From: Microvirga rosea
GTDB taxonomy: Bacteria > Pseudomonadota > Alphaproteobacteria > Rhizobiales > Beijerinckiaceae
Assembly: GCF_020595095.1 (NCBI RefSeq)
Contig: NZ_JAJDOP010000002.1
Span: 434,001-498,000 of the forward strand
Reading direction: 5' to 3'
DNA: 64,000 nt
Shown here: positions 8,352 to 17,584 of the stretch, piece after piece
Layout: each line of letters starts with the position of its first letter
How positions within the stretch are numbered: position 1 is the first letter of the stretch
Notes under the pieces: generated by a model
Told to the model about the DNA's origin: nothing
Databases searched by the model: none
What the model saw: only the letters and a program-made list of their open reading frames with translations
Program-made: the position numbers and the translations under genes

Positions 8352-8912
8352 CTAGAGGAGGCTCGGCTGATCCGCGCAAAGAACGCCCTCATGAGCGAGC
8401 AGCCAGCGCTTTCGGTGAAGGCCGCCGCCATATCCGGTGAGGGAGCCGTCGGCGCCGACGACCCGGTGGCACGGAACGACCACGCTGATCGGATTTGCTC
8501 CGTTGGCAAGGCCGACGGCCCGCACCGCTTTCGGCATCCCGAGCCGTGCTGCCAGAGTGCCGTAACTCAGCGTTTGACCGAACGGGATATCCATGAGCGC
8601 ATTCCAGACAGCCTTCTGGAAGGGCGTGCCCGCCGTCATCCAGTGCAAATCCTTCAGCGCGCTTCCGTCGCCCCCGAAATACGCCTCAAGCGCCCGGCCG
8701 ATGGGGGCCGGAACGGGTCCGGTTTCGACGGGAAGAGTGCGATACTGAATCCTGAGGCTCCGGCTCATTCGCTCTTCGAACTCCTCGAAGAAAAGGGCGC
8801 GCAGAACCTCCCGTTCGTCGACCGCGACGACGGCTGCGCCGATCGGTGTCGCAACCCGGCCGATGATCAAGAGCCGAGGGGCGGCCGCCTCTGTCATGCT
8901 GAGCGGAATCAT
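8352..8912 (-). CDS. ogt: Methylated-DNA-[protein]-cysteine S-methyltransferase
   Basis: A 186-residue suicide DNA-repair protein that takes the alkyl group from O6-alkylguanine. The active-site motif VVPCHRVVG puts the acceptor cysteine at residue 148. The helix-turn-helix region (FGQTLSYGTLAARLGMPKAVRAVG) and the arginine finger region are intact, and the N-terminal ribonuclease-H-like domain is present. There is no AraC-type Ada domain, so it is the Ogt type. The ATG at 8912 has AAGGA 14 bases upstream; a second ATG at 8897 would shorten it by five residues. The longer frame upstream runs through non-coding DNA. Confidence 0.92.
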   Translation of the reverse strand: MIPLSMTEAAAPRLLIIGRVATPIGAAVVAVDEREVLRALFFEEFEERMSRSLRIQYRTLPVETGPVPAPIGRALEAYFGGDGSALKDLHWMTAGTPFQKAVWNALMDIPFGQTLSYGTLAARLGMPKAVRAVGLANGANPISVVVPCHRVVGADGSLTGYGGGLHRKRWLLAHEGVLCADQPSLL

Positions 8913-9016
8913 CTGACGGTCCTGTTTCCTTCGTTCGTCAGGCGGCACCATGGACGGAGCCCGCCGCTGCGTCTCGCGGTTTTCGGACATTGACGGCTGT
9001 CTCGAAACCGACCGCG

Positions 9017-10306
9017 TCAGTCGCGACGGCTCAACACCATGTAGGCGGCAGCGGTCCACGAAAATGTTCCACCCCCAAGCCCCTCGCCCGTCGTGGGATC
9101 GAAATACTCGCAGAAACCAGCTTTCTCGATAGCCTTGACGGTTCCGTTTTCGATGTCCCGCGCCAGATCCTCGCATCGGTTCAAGCGCAGCCCGTCCGCG
9201 ATGAGCCAGTTCACGACAGCCCAAACGGGCCCGCGCCAGTATCGTTTCGGCTCGAAAGCGGGAGAGAACGGGGCGGTTGATGGAACGCCGACCGCCATGC
9301 CGTCGAGCCATCGGCGCAGCTCCGCCCGAACGGCATCCCGTTGGTTGTCGCTCAGCGCGATCGCCACCAAAGGAATGAAACAGGCCTGTGTCGGAGCCGT
9401 GATATCCTGCCCGGAGATCAGGTCCATGGAGACGAAGCGCGACAGGTCCGCCCGCCACTGGCGTGCAAGTCCGTCGGTGAGAAGCTGGTGCATCTGCTCC
9501 AGTTCGCGCTGGTCCTCGGCCTTGCCGATGCTCCGAGCCAGAACCAGCAGATCAGCGGTCGCGCGCGCCAAAATCCCGGTCATCTGGACATCGGCAATCT
9601 TGAAGGGAGCCGCCTCCCACTGGCGCATCGGATCCCACCCGCAGCCACGATACACATCTACGAGATGAATGAACCGCTGGTAGTCTTCATCACGGGGGCG
9701 CATGGAGGCATCCACATGACCCGTGTCCTTGCGGCGGATGACGGTCTCGGTCGAGGTCGGGACACGGGCCAGCGCTTCGTCCCAGGCGGGAGAATTGTCG
9801 CTCCCGCTTTCCCATGGATGAAGGATCGACACGAGGCCGCGCGATTCCGGATCGCGGGCGCTCATCCACCAGCGGTGGGACAGCAATGCGCTCCTGAAGA
9901 GTTTAAGCGTGCGATCTGCAGCATCCGTTCTGCCTGTCGCAACGGCAGCTTCATGAACATGCCGTAACGCCATGCCGAAGACCGGCGGCTGCGTAATGCC
10001 CGAAGTCGGGATCCTGTGGCGTGTTCCCCAGACTTCCGGGCCAGGAAAATAGGTGTCGCTTGGCGCATGAAACACGATGTGCGGGATCATGCCGTCGTCC
10101 CATTGTCCCTCGGCCAAGCGTTCCAGCTCCCGGTAAGCCCGGTCGATATCGTAGGTCGCAAAGCCCATGGCGACGAAGGCGGAGTCCCAGTTCCATTGGA
10201 AGGGGTAGAGTCGCGCGGTCGGGACCGTGTATCCGCCACGGTCGTTCTGCGCCAAGATGGTCCTGGCGGCGTCCATCATTCCATTCTGTTGCATGTCCAT
10301 GACCAT
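9017..10306 (-). CDS. GH63/MGH1-like glycoside hydrolase
   Basis: A 429-residue (alpha/alpha)6-barrel glycosidase. Recognisable segments are PFQWNWDSAF near residue 40, WDDGMIPHIVFH, ITQPPVFGMAL, HPWESGSDNSPAWDEAL around 170, and the C-terminal YWRGPVWAVVNWL and CEYFDPTTGEGLGG. These are the conserved blocks of the MGH1/GH63 group, whose bacterial members cleave mannosylglycerate or glucosylglycerate. There is no signal peptide, so it acts in the cytoplasm on imported substrate. It is the last gene of a LacI - ABC transporter operon, starting 5 bases after the ATPase stop. Substrate is inferred; an alpha-glucoside or trehalose-like sugar is the alternative. Confidence 0.82.
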   Translation of the reverse strand: MVMDMQQNGMMDAARTILAQNDRGGYTVPTARLYPFQWNWDSAFVAMGFATYDIDRAYRELERLAEGQWDDGMIPHIVFHAPSDTYFPGPEVWGTRHRIPTSGITQPPVFGMALRHVHEAAVATGRTDAADRTLKLFRSALLSHRWWMSARDPESRGLVSILHPWESGSDNSPAWDEALARVPTSTETVIRRKDTGHVDASMRPRDEDYQRFIHLVDVYRGCGWDPMRQWEAAPFKIADVQMTGILARATADLLVLARSIGKAEDQRELEQMHQLLTDGLARQWRADLSRFVSMDLISGQDITAPTQACFIPLVAIALSDNQRDAVRAELRRWLDGMAVGVPSTAPFSPAFEPKRYWRGPVWAVVNWLIADGLRLNRCEDLARDIENGTVKAIEKAGFCEYFDPTTGEGLGGGTFSWTAAAYMVLSRRD

Positions 10307-10311
10307 TCCAA

Positions 10312-11361
10312 TCAACCGCGGCTGACCGCACGACCTGTGCGGCCGTCGATCCATGTGAGACGGGATGGGTCCACGTGCAGCCCTACCCGTTCGCCGGCCG
10401 TCACCTTCGCGGTGGGCGGCGTAACGATCCGCGCGAGTTGACCGTCGATAGCGCCGGTCAGAAGCAGGTGGGAGCCCATCGGCTCAACCACGCGCACATC
10501 GAACGGAATGCCGGATCGATCCGCCGCGAGGCTCGCGTCCTCTCCGCGAAGTCCGATTTCCATCTCCGACCCGGCGACCGGGCACGGCAGCGCCATTTCG
10601 CCAATTCTCGCCGAGCCATTTTCGCAGCGGACCTTGATGAAATTCATCGGTGGACTGCCGATGAAGCCGCCGACAAAGCGGGTCGCGGGCGTCGCATAGA
10701 TTTCCAAGGGCGATCCGATCTGCTCGATCTTGCCGCCGTACATGACGGCGATCCGGTCGGCGAGCCCCATGGCTTCGGTCTGGTCATGCGTCACATAGAT
10801 CGTGGTGGTACCGGCCTCCCGCAGCACAGCCTTGAGCTCGGTGCGCATTTCCAATCGCAGCAAAGCATCGAGGTTGGAAAGCGGCTCGTCCATGAGCAGC
10901 ACGGCAGGCTCCACCGCGAGAGCCCGCGCGACCGCCACGCGCTGGCGCTGTCCGCCGGAGAGTTTGGCAGGATAGCGTTCAAGAAAGCCGTCGATATGCA
11001 ACAGCGCCGCGGCGCGTTCGACCTTACGCTTCACGTCGTCCGCGGGTGCCTTCTGCATCCGCAGCCCGAAGGCGACGTTCTCGAAGACGGTCATATGGGG
11101 AAAGACCGCATAATTCTGGAAGACCATCGCCAAGCCGCGCTTGCGAGGCGTGAGCCCGCTGACGTCGCGCCCACCGATGACGACCCGGCCCGCACTCTGG
11201 GTCTCGAGGCCGGCAATGATGCGCAACAACGTGGTCTTGCCGCAGCCGGAGGGTCCGAGCAGCGCCACGAACTCACCGTCGTTCGCGACGAGCGAAACGT
11301 CCTGGAGCGCCTGAAAGGACCCGAACTCCTTCACGACATGATCGATGACGATATCGGCCAT
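10312..11361 (-). CDS. Sugar ABC transporter ATP-binding protein (MalK/UgpC type)
   Basis: A 349-residue ATPase. Walker A is GPSGCGKT (36-43), the Q-loop glutamine is at about 82, the signature LSGGQ at 134-138 and Walker B LLMDEP at 155-160, followed by the D-loop SNLDA and the switch histidine in VTHDQTEA. A C-terminal regulatory TOBE/OB region (about 240-345) marks the CUT1 sugar-importer class. It energises the two permeases encoded directly upstream. The ATG at 11361 is preferred over the longer reading. Confidence 0.93.
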   Translation of the reverse strand: MADIVIDHVVKEFGSFQALQDVSLVANDGEFVALLGPSGCGKTTLLRIIAGLETQSAGRVVIGGRDVSGLTPRKRGLAMVFQNYAVFPHMTVFENVAFGLRMQKAPADDVKRKVERAAALLHIDGFLERYPAKLSGGQRQRVAVARALAVEPAVLLMDEPLSNLDALLRLEMRTELKAVLREAGTTTIYVTHDQTEAMGLADRIAVMYGGKIEQIGSPLEIYATPATRFVGGFIGSPPMNFIKVRCENGSARIGEMALPCPVAGSEMEIGLRGEDASLAADRSGIPFDVRVVEPMGSHLLLTGAIDGQLARIVTPPTAKVTAGERVGLHVDPSRLTWIDGRTGRAVSRG

Positions 11362-11372
11362 GAGCTGATCCG

Positions 11373-12233
11373 TTACTTGCTGGCAATTCCCCACACCGCG
11401 AAGAGATATCTCCTGACGGCGAAGATGAAGAGCACGGAGGGAATGATGAGAATGAAACCACCGGCGAACCGGTAATGAAGCGGGCTTTCTGCGAGGATCT
11501 TGAGCAGATAGGCCGTCAAGGTCCTCTCACGCACGGTCAGAATCGAAGCGGCGAACACCTCGTTCCACGAGATCACGAAGGCAAAGATCGCGGTGGCCGC
11601 GAGGCCCGGAAGTGCGAGCGGCAGGACGATCCTCACGAAGGCTTGGAGTCGTGTGCAGCCGAACACCCACGCCGCCTCCTCGTATTCCCTTGGGATTCCC
11701 ATGAACAGGCTCTGGGTGACGAGAGCCGCGAAAGGCAAGGCCAGCACGGTGTGAATCAAGGAAACGCCGAAGGGCGTGTCGTAGAGACCGATGCGGATAA
11801 AGGACACGGTCAAAGGAAGTGCCAGGATCGCCAGCGGAAACGCGCGCGTCAGAAGAACGAGCAGGCGATATGCGTTCTGTCCTCGGAACGAATAGCGCGC
11901 AAGCGCGTATCCGGCGGGCGCGCCCAGGAGAATGGAAAAAACGACCGTGAGGCCCGCGGCGATGAAGGAGTTCATCAGGGCGTTGAAGACCCCCTCGATA
12001 TTGAGAAATTGCATCATCGGCGCGAATGAAAGGTCGCTCGGCCAAATGGACTTCGGCCAGCGGAACACCCCGGTTCTCCCGCCAAAAGCACCGAGAGCCA
12101 CGAAGTAGATCGGGACAAGAACCCAGGCCAGGAGTGCCGCCATGCCCGTCCAGAGTAGGAATCTCCGTGCGGACGGGAGCGTATATGTCCGGGAAGTATC
12201 CGGCAGTGGCGCCTTCGATGAGGTTGCCGTCAT
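11373..12233 (-). CDS. Sugar ABC transporter permease (MalG type)
   Basis: A 286-residue inner-membrane permease with six predicted helices. The cytoplasmic EAA loop (EYEEAAWVFGCTRLQAFVRIVLPLALPG), which docks on the ATPase, lies at about residues 185-212. The conserved C-terminal block FAFVISWNEVFAASIL is typical of CUT1 MalG-like subunits. It overlaps the upstream permease gene by 4 bases (12230-12233) and is followed 11 bases later by the ATPase gene, so the operon is tightly coupled. Confidence 0.92.
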   Translation of the reverse strand: MTATSSKAPLPDTSRTYTLPSARRFLLWTGMAALLAWVLVPIYFVALGAFGGRTGVFRWPKSIWPSDLSFAPMMQFLNIEGVFNALMNSFIAAGLTVVFSILLGAPAGYALARYSFRGQNAYRLLVLLTRAFPLAILALPLTVSFIRIGLYDTPFGVSLIHTVLALPFAALVTQSLFMGIPREYEEAAWVFGCTRLQAFVRIVLPLALPGLAATAIFAFVISWNEVFAASILTVRERTLTAYLLKILAESPLHYRFAGGFILIIPSVLFIFAVRRYLFAVWGIASK

Positions 12234-13081
12234 GGGAGCTGCTCCGGACGCGTTCTCAGCGCTCGCAGATAGACGGCCGTGGCCGCCAGCGAGATCGCCA
12301 TGATGAGAACCGCATAGGCGGCAGCCACGCCATAGTTCTGGTTCTCGTTCTGCCAGGTGTAGGCCTCTCCCGCCAGGACGGGAAAGTTGCGGCCGCCAAG
12401 AGCGTAGACGACAGCGAAGACTTCAAAGGCCAGCACGGTGCGAAGGATCAACGCCGACTGGAGGCTGGGCTTCAAAAGCGGCAGGGTGATCCGGCGAAAC
12501 CGTGTCCATGGACTGGCGCCGAAGATCTCAGCAGCTTCGGAAAATTCCTTGGGAATGAGCTGGAGACCTGCGATCAGAATGACCAGAACGATCGCCGTGG
12601 CACGCCAGATCTCCGCCAGCACGATCCCGAAGAAGAGCGCCCAGGGTGTCTCCTGAGAGAGCCAACCTACGGGACCTGGAATGAGACCGAGGGCATACAG
12701 CGCGGAATTGAGGTAACCGGTGTTTTGCAGGAGCGAGAGCCATGCAAGACCTGCGGCCAGGTCCGAGACTCCGAGAGGGATGGTCAGGACCCAGAGCACC
12801 AGATCGCGTCCTTTCTCGAGCTTCGACACCATGGTCGCCATCGCCAAGGCGAGAACGACCTGAAGCGGGACGACGACCACGGTGAGCAGGAACGTGTTTC
12901 GGATCGCGAGGCCGAAATTGAGATCGCCTGCCATGCGCTGGTAATTGACCAGCGAGAGGCCCTCCCCGGCGGAAAATGAAAGCCAGATGGTTTGAACCAG
13001 CGGCACGATGAAGAGCGCGCCGAGAAAGAGGACGGACGGCGCGATGAGCGCATAGGGAATCCACGATGTGCGCGCAGTCAT
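12230..13081 (-). CDS. Sugar ABC transporter permease (MalF type)
   Basis: A 283-residue permease starting at the ATG at 13081 with GGGAGCGG just upstream. N-terminal WIPYALIAPSVLFLGALFIVPLVQTIWLSF and the EAA loop FSEAAEIFGASPWTRFRRITLPLLKPSL are typical of CUT1 MalF-like subunits. Six helices are expected. It pairs with the MalG-type protein encoded immediately downstream. The final periplasmic/TM segment includes YTWQNENQNYGVAAAYAVLIM, a standard feature of the family. Confidence 0.92.
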   Translation of the reverse strand: MTARTSWIPYALIAPSVLFLGALFIVPLVQTIWLSFSAGEGLSLVNYQRMAGDLNFGLAIRNTFLLTVVVVPLQVVLALAMATMVSKLEKGRDLVLWVLTIPLGVSDLAAGLAWLSLLQNTGYLNSALYALGLIPGPVGWLSQETPWALFFGIVLAEIWRATAIVLVILIAGLQLIPKEFSEAAEIFGASPWTRFRRITLPLLKPSLQSALILRTVLAFEVFAVVYALGGRNFPVLAGEAYTWQNENQNYGVAAAYAVLIMAISLAATAVYLRALRTRPEQLP

Positions 13082-13138
13082 GAACCGCTCCCGATCAGGG
13101 TGAAGCCCGGCAGCATCAGCCACCGGGCCGCTCCGCCG

Positions 13139-14425
13139 TTATTGAACCGGGCAAGCGCCCTGGCTCGGCTTGTCAGGTGCCCAGCATGGCGCGTTGGTGT
13201 CCTTCATCAGGGCCTCAAGTGTCTTCGCCTGACTTTCCAGCACGCCCTTGACCGGTTCGTTGCGCAGCACGATGCGCTGGAAAGCATCCGTGTAGACCTT
13301 GTTGAACTCGCCGCCCTTCGCGCCGAGTCCCACGGGGAGAAGCGATACGAGCGCATCCTTCGCACCCTGCGTCGCCGCTACGGCTCCCGCCAGGAGCTTC
13401 ACGCCGGGCGGCAGGTTGGGCGGGAGATCCGCTTTGACAACGGGGAAGAACCCGACCTCCGCCGCCGTGAGGAGCTGCGTCTCCGGTTTGGTCATGTGCT
13501 CGATCACCGCCACGGCCCCGGTACGGTTCGGAGCATCCTTCGGGATGGCGAGACCCGCGATCACCGGCATGTAGCCGCGGCCTTTCGGCCCTGCCGGCGC
13601 CGGGAAGGCGACGAACTGATCCGGCTGCGTGGTCAATGCCTCCTTCACGCGCGCGATATGGTCCCAGGCGATCCACACTTCACCGGCCATCAGCGGCTCC
13701 TGCATGAAGTTGTAGTTGGTGGAGTTGGGGTTCGAGACGGCCCAAAGCTCCTTCATGGTATTCCAACCGGCTTCCGCATCCGCCGACTTGAAGGTGGTGA
13801 CCACACCGCCGGTGAAGGACGGGTAGAAATATCCCTGGAAGAAGCGGGACATCAAACCGGTCGGGCCGGCCGGAAATCCAAGCCGGCGCTGCCCAGTCTT
13901 GTCGGCGACGTTCTTCGCCCATTGCAGGAGCTGCTCATAGGTCAGGGTGTTCACGTCGGCCCCGGCGGGCAGATATTGCAGCGCCTGCTTGCTCGCGACC
14001 ATTACGTAGGTCGCCTGCATCCAGGGAATGTACTGCTGCTGTCCCGTGCCGAGTTTTCCAAGGTCCATCAGATTGGCAGGAATACCGCGGTCGGCAACCT
14101 TCGCCACGAGATCGTCGATGGGCTGGAGATCGGCGGGAACATGGGGCTGCAGCTCGCCATGCAGGGCGCCGACAACATCGACGGTGCGCTTGCCGGCCTG
14201 TGTTTCGGCCTTCATCCGGACAGCGAAGGCCGGCGGCTCGTCGACGATGTACGTCACCTTGCCCGGAATGCCTTTCAACAGAACGTCACGCACCTTGCTC
14301 GCCTCCTCGATGGGGCGGAGCTGCGTCGAGTAGAAGACTGTTTCCTGCGCCTGCGCGGCAGCGAAGCTTCCCAAAAAGGCGGCCGCCGCCATGGCGATGG
14401 CGCGACGTGACACTGGATGCGTCAT
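13139..14425 (-). CDS. Extracellular solute-binding protein of the sugar ABC transporter
   Basis: A 428-residue periplasmic binding protein of the ABC sugar family 1 type. A signal peptide (about residues 1-27, SRRAIAMAAAAFLGSFAAAQAQ) precedes the mature domain starting ETVFYSTQLRP. The ATG at 14425 is chosen because the longer reading would run back into the LacI gene. It lies between the LacI gene and the two permeases, so it supplies substrate to this transporter. The segment WAKNVADKTGQRRLGFPAGPT and the C-terminal cysteine pair (CWAPDKPSQGACPVQ) may be structural. Confidence 0.9.
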   Translation of the reverse strand: MTHPVSRRAIAMAAAAFLGSFAAAQAQETVFYSTQLRPIEEASKVRDVLLKGIPGKVTYIVDEPPAFAVRMKAETQAGKRTVDVVGALHGELQPHVPADLQPIDDLVAKVADRGIPANLMDLGKLGTGQQQYIPWMQATYVMVASKQALQYLPAGADVNTLTYEQLLQWAKNVADKTGQRRLGFPAGPTGLMSRFFQGYFYPSFTGGVVTTFKSADAEAGWNTMKELWAVSNPNSTNYNFMQEPLMAGEVWIAWDHIARVKEALTTQPDQFVAFPAPAGPKGRGYMPVIAGLAIPKDAPNRTGAVAVIEHMTKPETQLLTAAEVGFFPVVKADLPPNLPPGVKLLAGAVAATQGAKDALVSLLPVGLGAKGGEFNKVYTDAFQRIVLRNEPVKGVLESQAKTLEALMKDTNAPCWAPDKPSQGACPVQ

Positions 14426-14489
14426 TGGTTTCCCTCCATCGGTCCCATTTGATGCGCCATCCGGCCCGGGGCCGAAGGGTCGGATGGCT

Positions 14490-15506
14490 TTAGGTCCAAT
14501 TCGCGGCGGGTCCGTGCGTGGCTCGCAGAACTTGGCGAACGGGCAGGATGGTTTGGAGCTCACGGGGATCGCGTCCGCCGAGGCGGGCGATCAACATGTC
14601 CGCGAGCCGTCGTCCCACATCGGGTGCGGCGATTTCCATCGTGGAGAGCGGCGGATCCGTGAACGCCGCGGAAGGCAGGTTGTCGTGACCGATCACCGCA
14701 ATGTCGCGCCCGGCCCTCAACCCCTTCTCCTTGAGAGCACTGAGGGCTCCGGTTGCGATGCTGTCGGTCGCACACAGGAGCGCCGTCGGGCGCTCGGGCC
14801 TCTCAAGAAGCTGCCGGGCGGCCTCATATCCGCCCTCCTCCGTGGGCAGCGCGATGCACTCGAGCTGATCGGGAAGATCGTGAGCCTGAAGACCGGCCTT
14901 CCAGCCTTTCCGGCGAAGATGCGCAAAAGTCAGGTCCTGCGGCGCCGCGATATGAGCAATGCGGCGATGTCCAAGGGAAACCAGCAGGCGCGTCGCTTCC
15001 GCGAAACCCGCAGCGCCGTCGCCATCGATAAAGGCGTGATCGGAGGAATCCGCGATCCGTCCGTGGGTCACGAAGGGAATGCCCCTGTTCTTGAGGAAGG
15101 CGACCCGTTCGTCGTCCAATCGGGTACGCACCACGATCACCGCATCCGCGCGTCCACCGTCCACCAGACGGCGATAGGTCTCCATTTCGGCAGCGGCGTT
15201 GGCGGTCGGCAGAAGCATCAGGTCGAGCCCGTTCTCCGCAAGACGCTGGCTGCAGACTGCCAACATGTTCAGGAAAAGCGGAGGCCCGAACTGCCCCGGC
15301 TCCAACGGGAGGGTCACGGCGACGACCTCCGCCCTCCGGCGCCTCAGGCTGCGGGCAGCCGAGTTCGGACGATAATTGATGGCCCGCGCCGCCGCTCGGA
15401 CCCGCTCGCGCGTGGGGGGAGCCACGTCCGAATAACCGTCAAGCGCCCGCGAGACCGTCGTAATCGACAGGCCAAGCGACTTCGCCAGCAGCCTCAGATT
15501 GGACAC
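14490..15506 (-). CDS. LacI family transcriptional repressor
   Basis: A 338-residue regulator. The N-terminal helix-turn-helix and hinge (SLGLSITTVSRALDGYSDVAPPTRERV, then INYRPNSAARSLRRRR) are followed by a periplasmic-binding-protein-like effector domain (DAVIVVRTRLDD, HRRIAHIAAP, IAVIGHDNLPSA). It starts with GTG at 15506. It is the first gene of the transporter/glycosidase operon, and a LacI-type operator lies in its own promoter, so it should repress the whole operon until the imported sugar or its product binds. Confidence 0.92.
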   Translation of the reverse strand: MSNLRLLAKSLGLSITTVSRALDGYSDVAPPTRERVRAAARAINYRPNSAARSLRRRRAEVVAVTLPLEPGQFGPPLFLNMLAVCSQRLAENGLDLMLLPTANAAAEMETYRRLVDGGRADAVIVVRTRLDDERVAFLKNRGIPFVTHGRIADSSDHAFIDGDGAAGFAEATRLLVSLGHRRIAHIAAPQDLTFAHLRRKGWKAGLQAHDLPDQLECIALPTEEGGYEAARQLLERPERPTALLCATDSIATGALSALKEKGLRAGRDIAVIGHDNLPSAAFTDPPLSTMEIAAPDVGRRLADMLIARLGGRDPRELQTILPVRQVLRATHGPAANWT

Positions 15507-15533
15507 TTCCGGTCGGCCTCCCTGGACGATAGA

Positions 15534-15562
15534 ATAGCATCCGAAACGTTTTGGGAAGTCAA
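15534..15562 (-). promoter_or_regulatory. Promoter with LacI-type operator
   Basis: On the minus strand TTGACT (15562-15557) and TGCTAT (15539-15534) are 17 bases apart. Between and over them lies the near-palindrome CCGAAACGTTTTGG at 15541-15554, centred on CG as in LacI-family operators. Binding there would block RNA polymerase, giving autoregulation of the operon. Confidence 0.7.
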
Positions 15563-15701
15563 GTTCGACGCTTCAACCCTGGAGTCGTCATGTGACGTTC
15601 CGGGCAAAATTCATTACTGGCGGGGACTCGCCGGCGAGGTTCTCAAGGCTGTCATACCGGGCGGGGATGAGGCGCGCCGACCCTATGCAGACGCTTCACG
15701 G

Positions 15702-17582
15702 TCACAGCGGATGCGCCTGCGGGGACGTTTGTCGGGTCCCGATTGTTCGATCGAGAACGTAGCGGCACCAAAGACCGCCGCGGTGATCTTTCCGGTGCTT
15801 CCGGTGTTCGCAGTCCCACTTCCGGAAGACCTTGTCGTTCAGGCCCGCAACTGGTCTCCAGTCAGGGTCCGGCATCTCCCGCAGCCACTGGGCGACAGGA
15901 ATTCCAAAGCCCTTTTTGCGGCGCTCAAGGATCTCCGATGGCAGAACCTCCTTGAGGGCCTCCTTCAGGATCCACTTGGTCGTCCCGTTACGGAACTTAG
16001 TATGGGCGGGCAACCGGGCCACATAATCTGCAAGGCCGGAATGGAGAAATGGCGCGCGGATTTCCAGGCTGTTCATCATTCCGGCCCGGTCCGATTTCAC
16101 CAATATGTCGTCCGGAAGGTAGAGGTTCGTGTAGAACTCGAGTGTCCGGTCAACGAGGTTGTCGGCACGCGAGCGATCCCAAATATCGATGGCATCTTCG
16201 TAGAGTTCATCAACAGAGATGCGGCTCCCGAAGATGCGGGAAATATCGTCCGGCTCAAGTGCGGCAAGCCATACGGGATTCCAGACCGATCGGGCCTGGG
16301 ACATGCCGCGCAGCGCTCGGTTCAGCTTGAACTGAAAACTCATGTTTCTGTCTGAAACAGGGAGTTTCGCCGCCATTGCCCGTATCGCGGCATGAACAGG
16401 ACGCGGCACCCATTTCTGATAGAGATCGGCGACCTTCAGGGCCTTGAATGGATCGTAGCCCGCAAAGAGCTCATCGCCTCCATCTCCGCTTAACGCCACC
16501 TTGACATGACGTGCCGCATGAGCGGAGACCAGATAAGTCGGTATCAGCGAAGGATCGCCGAGCGGCTCGGCGAGAGTGTCGAGGATCTTCGGCGCAGAGG
16601 CGAGCATGAAATCGACGTCGCAAAATTCGACGTGATGGCTCGAGCCGATGAACTTGGCCATCTGCTCCGCGTAGCTCGACTCGTCATAACTCGTTTCGTG
16701 AAACCCGATCGTAAAGGTCGATAACACGCCCTGGGAGCGCTGGCGATCGGCCAAGACCGCGATAGCACTGCTGTCGATCCCTCCCGACAGAAAGACTCCC
16801 AAGGGAACATCGCTTTCGAGACGAGATGAAACGGCTTCCGTGAGAAGCGAACGAACCTGATCGATCCAGTCACGTTCACTTCCTTCAGGGCGCCGGTCCG
16901 GCTCGATAGCGAAGCGCCAATATTGGCGCTTCTGCACGACTCCGTCGCTCAGCCGGTATGTCAGCACCGAACCTGGGGGAAGCTTATAGACATCGCGATA
17001 GGGCGTCGCAGAACCTGGCAGGAACGAGTATGCAAAAAACTTCTGAAGTGATCTCTCATCCAGCCCGAGATCTGCAACGCTTGGATGCCTCCTGAGGGCA
17101 GCCAGTTCCGATGCAAACACAATCCCCGTACGCGAGACATGGTAAAACAGAGGCTTCTCGCCGAAGCGGTCACGTGCCAGAAAAAGCCTCTGTTGCTTCA
17201 CATCATAGATGGCGAAGGCGAACATTCCGTCGAGCCGTTCCACGACGGCCTCGCCCCATGCATCATAGCCGCGCAGGATGACTTCCGTATCAGAGTGATC
17301 GGTCACAAACCGATGACCCAATTGTTCCAACTCGCGCCGCAGGTGGCGATGGTTGTAGATTTCGCCATTGAAAACGATCGTTGTGCCGGTATCCGGGCTC
17401 GACATCGGCTGCAGACCACCGGAAACGTCGATGATCGCCAGTCGTCGATGACCAAGAAAGACGCGATGAGCGGAGTCGACGAATGACCCGCTTCCATCCG
17501 GTCCCCGGTGCATGATGGAACGGGTCATTCCATCGAGATCGCGCTCAGTTCCGTTCCCGACGAAGCCGGCTATTCCGCACAT
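15702..17582 (-). CDS. asnB: Asparagine synthetase B family amidotransferase (copy 1)
   Basis: A 626-residue glutamine-dependent amidotransferase. Cys2 (MCGIAGF) is the glutaminase nucleophile after removal of Met1. The N-terminal Ntn domain includes FNGEIYNH (71-78) and the C-terminal synthetase domain carries the ATP pyrophosphatase loop SGGIDSS (266-272). All key residues are present. It may make asparagine, but in polysaccharide clusters such proteins also amidate sugar carboxylates (WbpS-like). The gene follows a GT2 gene with only a 2-base gap. A related copy lies 3 kb away, suggesting a cluster-specific role rather than general asparagine supply. Confidence 0.9.
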   Translation of the reverse strand: MCGIAGFVGNGTERDLDGMTRSIMHRGPDGSGSFVDSAHRVFLGHRRLAIIDVSGGLQPMSSPDTGTTIVFNGEIYNHRHLRRELEQLGHRFVTDHSDTEVILRGYDAWGEAVVERLDGMFAFAIYDVKQQRLFLARDRFGEKPLFYHVSRTGIVFASELAALRRHPSVADLGLDERSLQKFFAYSFLPGSATPYRDVYKLPPGSVLTYRLSDGVVQKRQYWRFAIEPDRRPEGSERDWIDQVRSLLTEAVSSRLESDVPLGVFLSGGIDSSAIAVLADRQRSQGVLSTFTIGFHETSYDESSYAEQMAKFIGSSHHVEFCDVDFMLASAPKILDTLAEPLGDPSLIPTYLVSAHAARHVKVALSGDGGDELFAGYDPFKALKVADLYQKWVPRPVHAAIRAMAAKLPVSDRNMSFQFKLNRALRGMSQARSVWNPVWLAALEPDDISRIFGSRISVDELYEDAIDIWDRSRADNLVDRTLEFYTNLYLPDDILVKSDRAGMMNSLEIRAPFLHSGLADYVARLPAHTKFRNGTTKWILKEALKEVLPSEILERRKKGFGIPVAQWLREMPDPDWRPVAGLNDKVFRKWDCEHRKHRKDHRGGLWCRYVLDRTIGTRQTSPQAHPL

Positions 17583-17584
17583 GG

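Noticed and set aside
14391..16355. Plus-strand open frame of 654 codons
   Set aside because: It runs antisense to the LacI and asnB genes with arginine/proline-rich low-information sequence and no family. It is a shadow caused by high GC.
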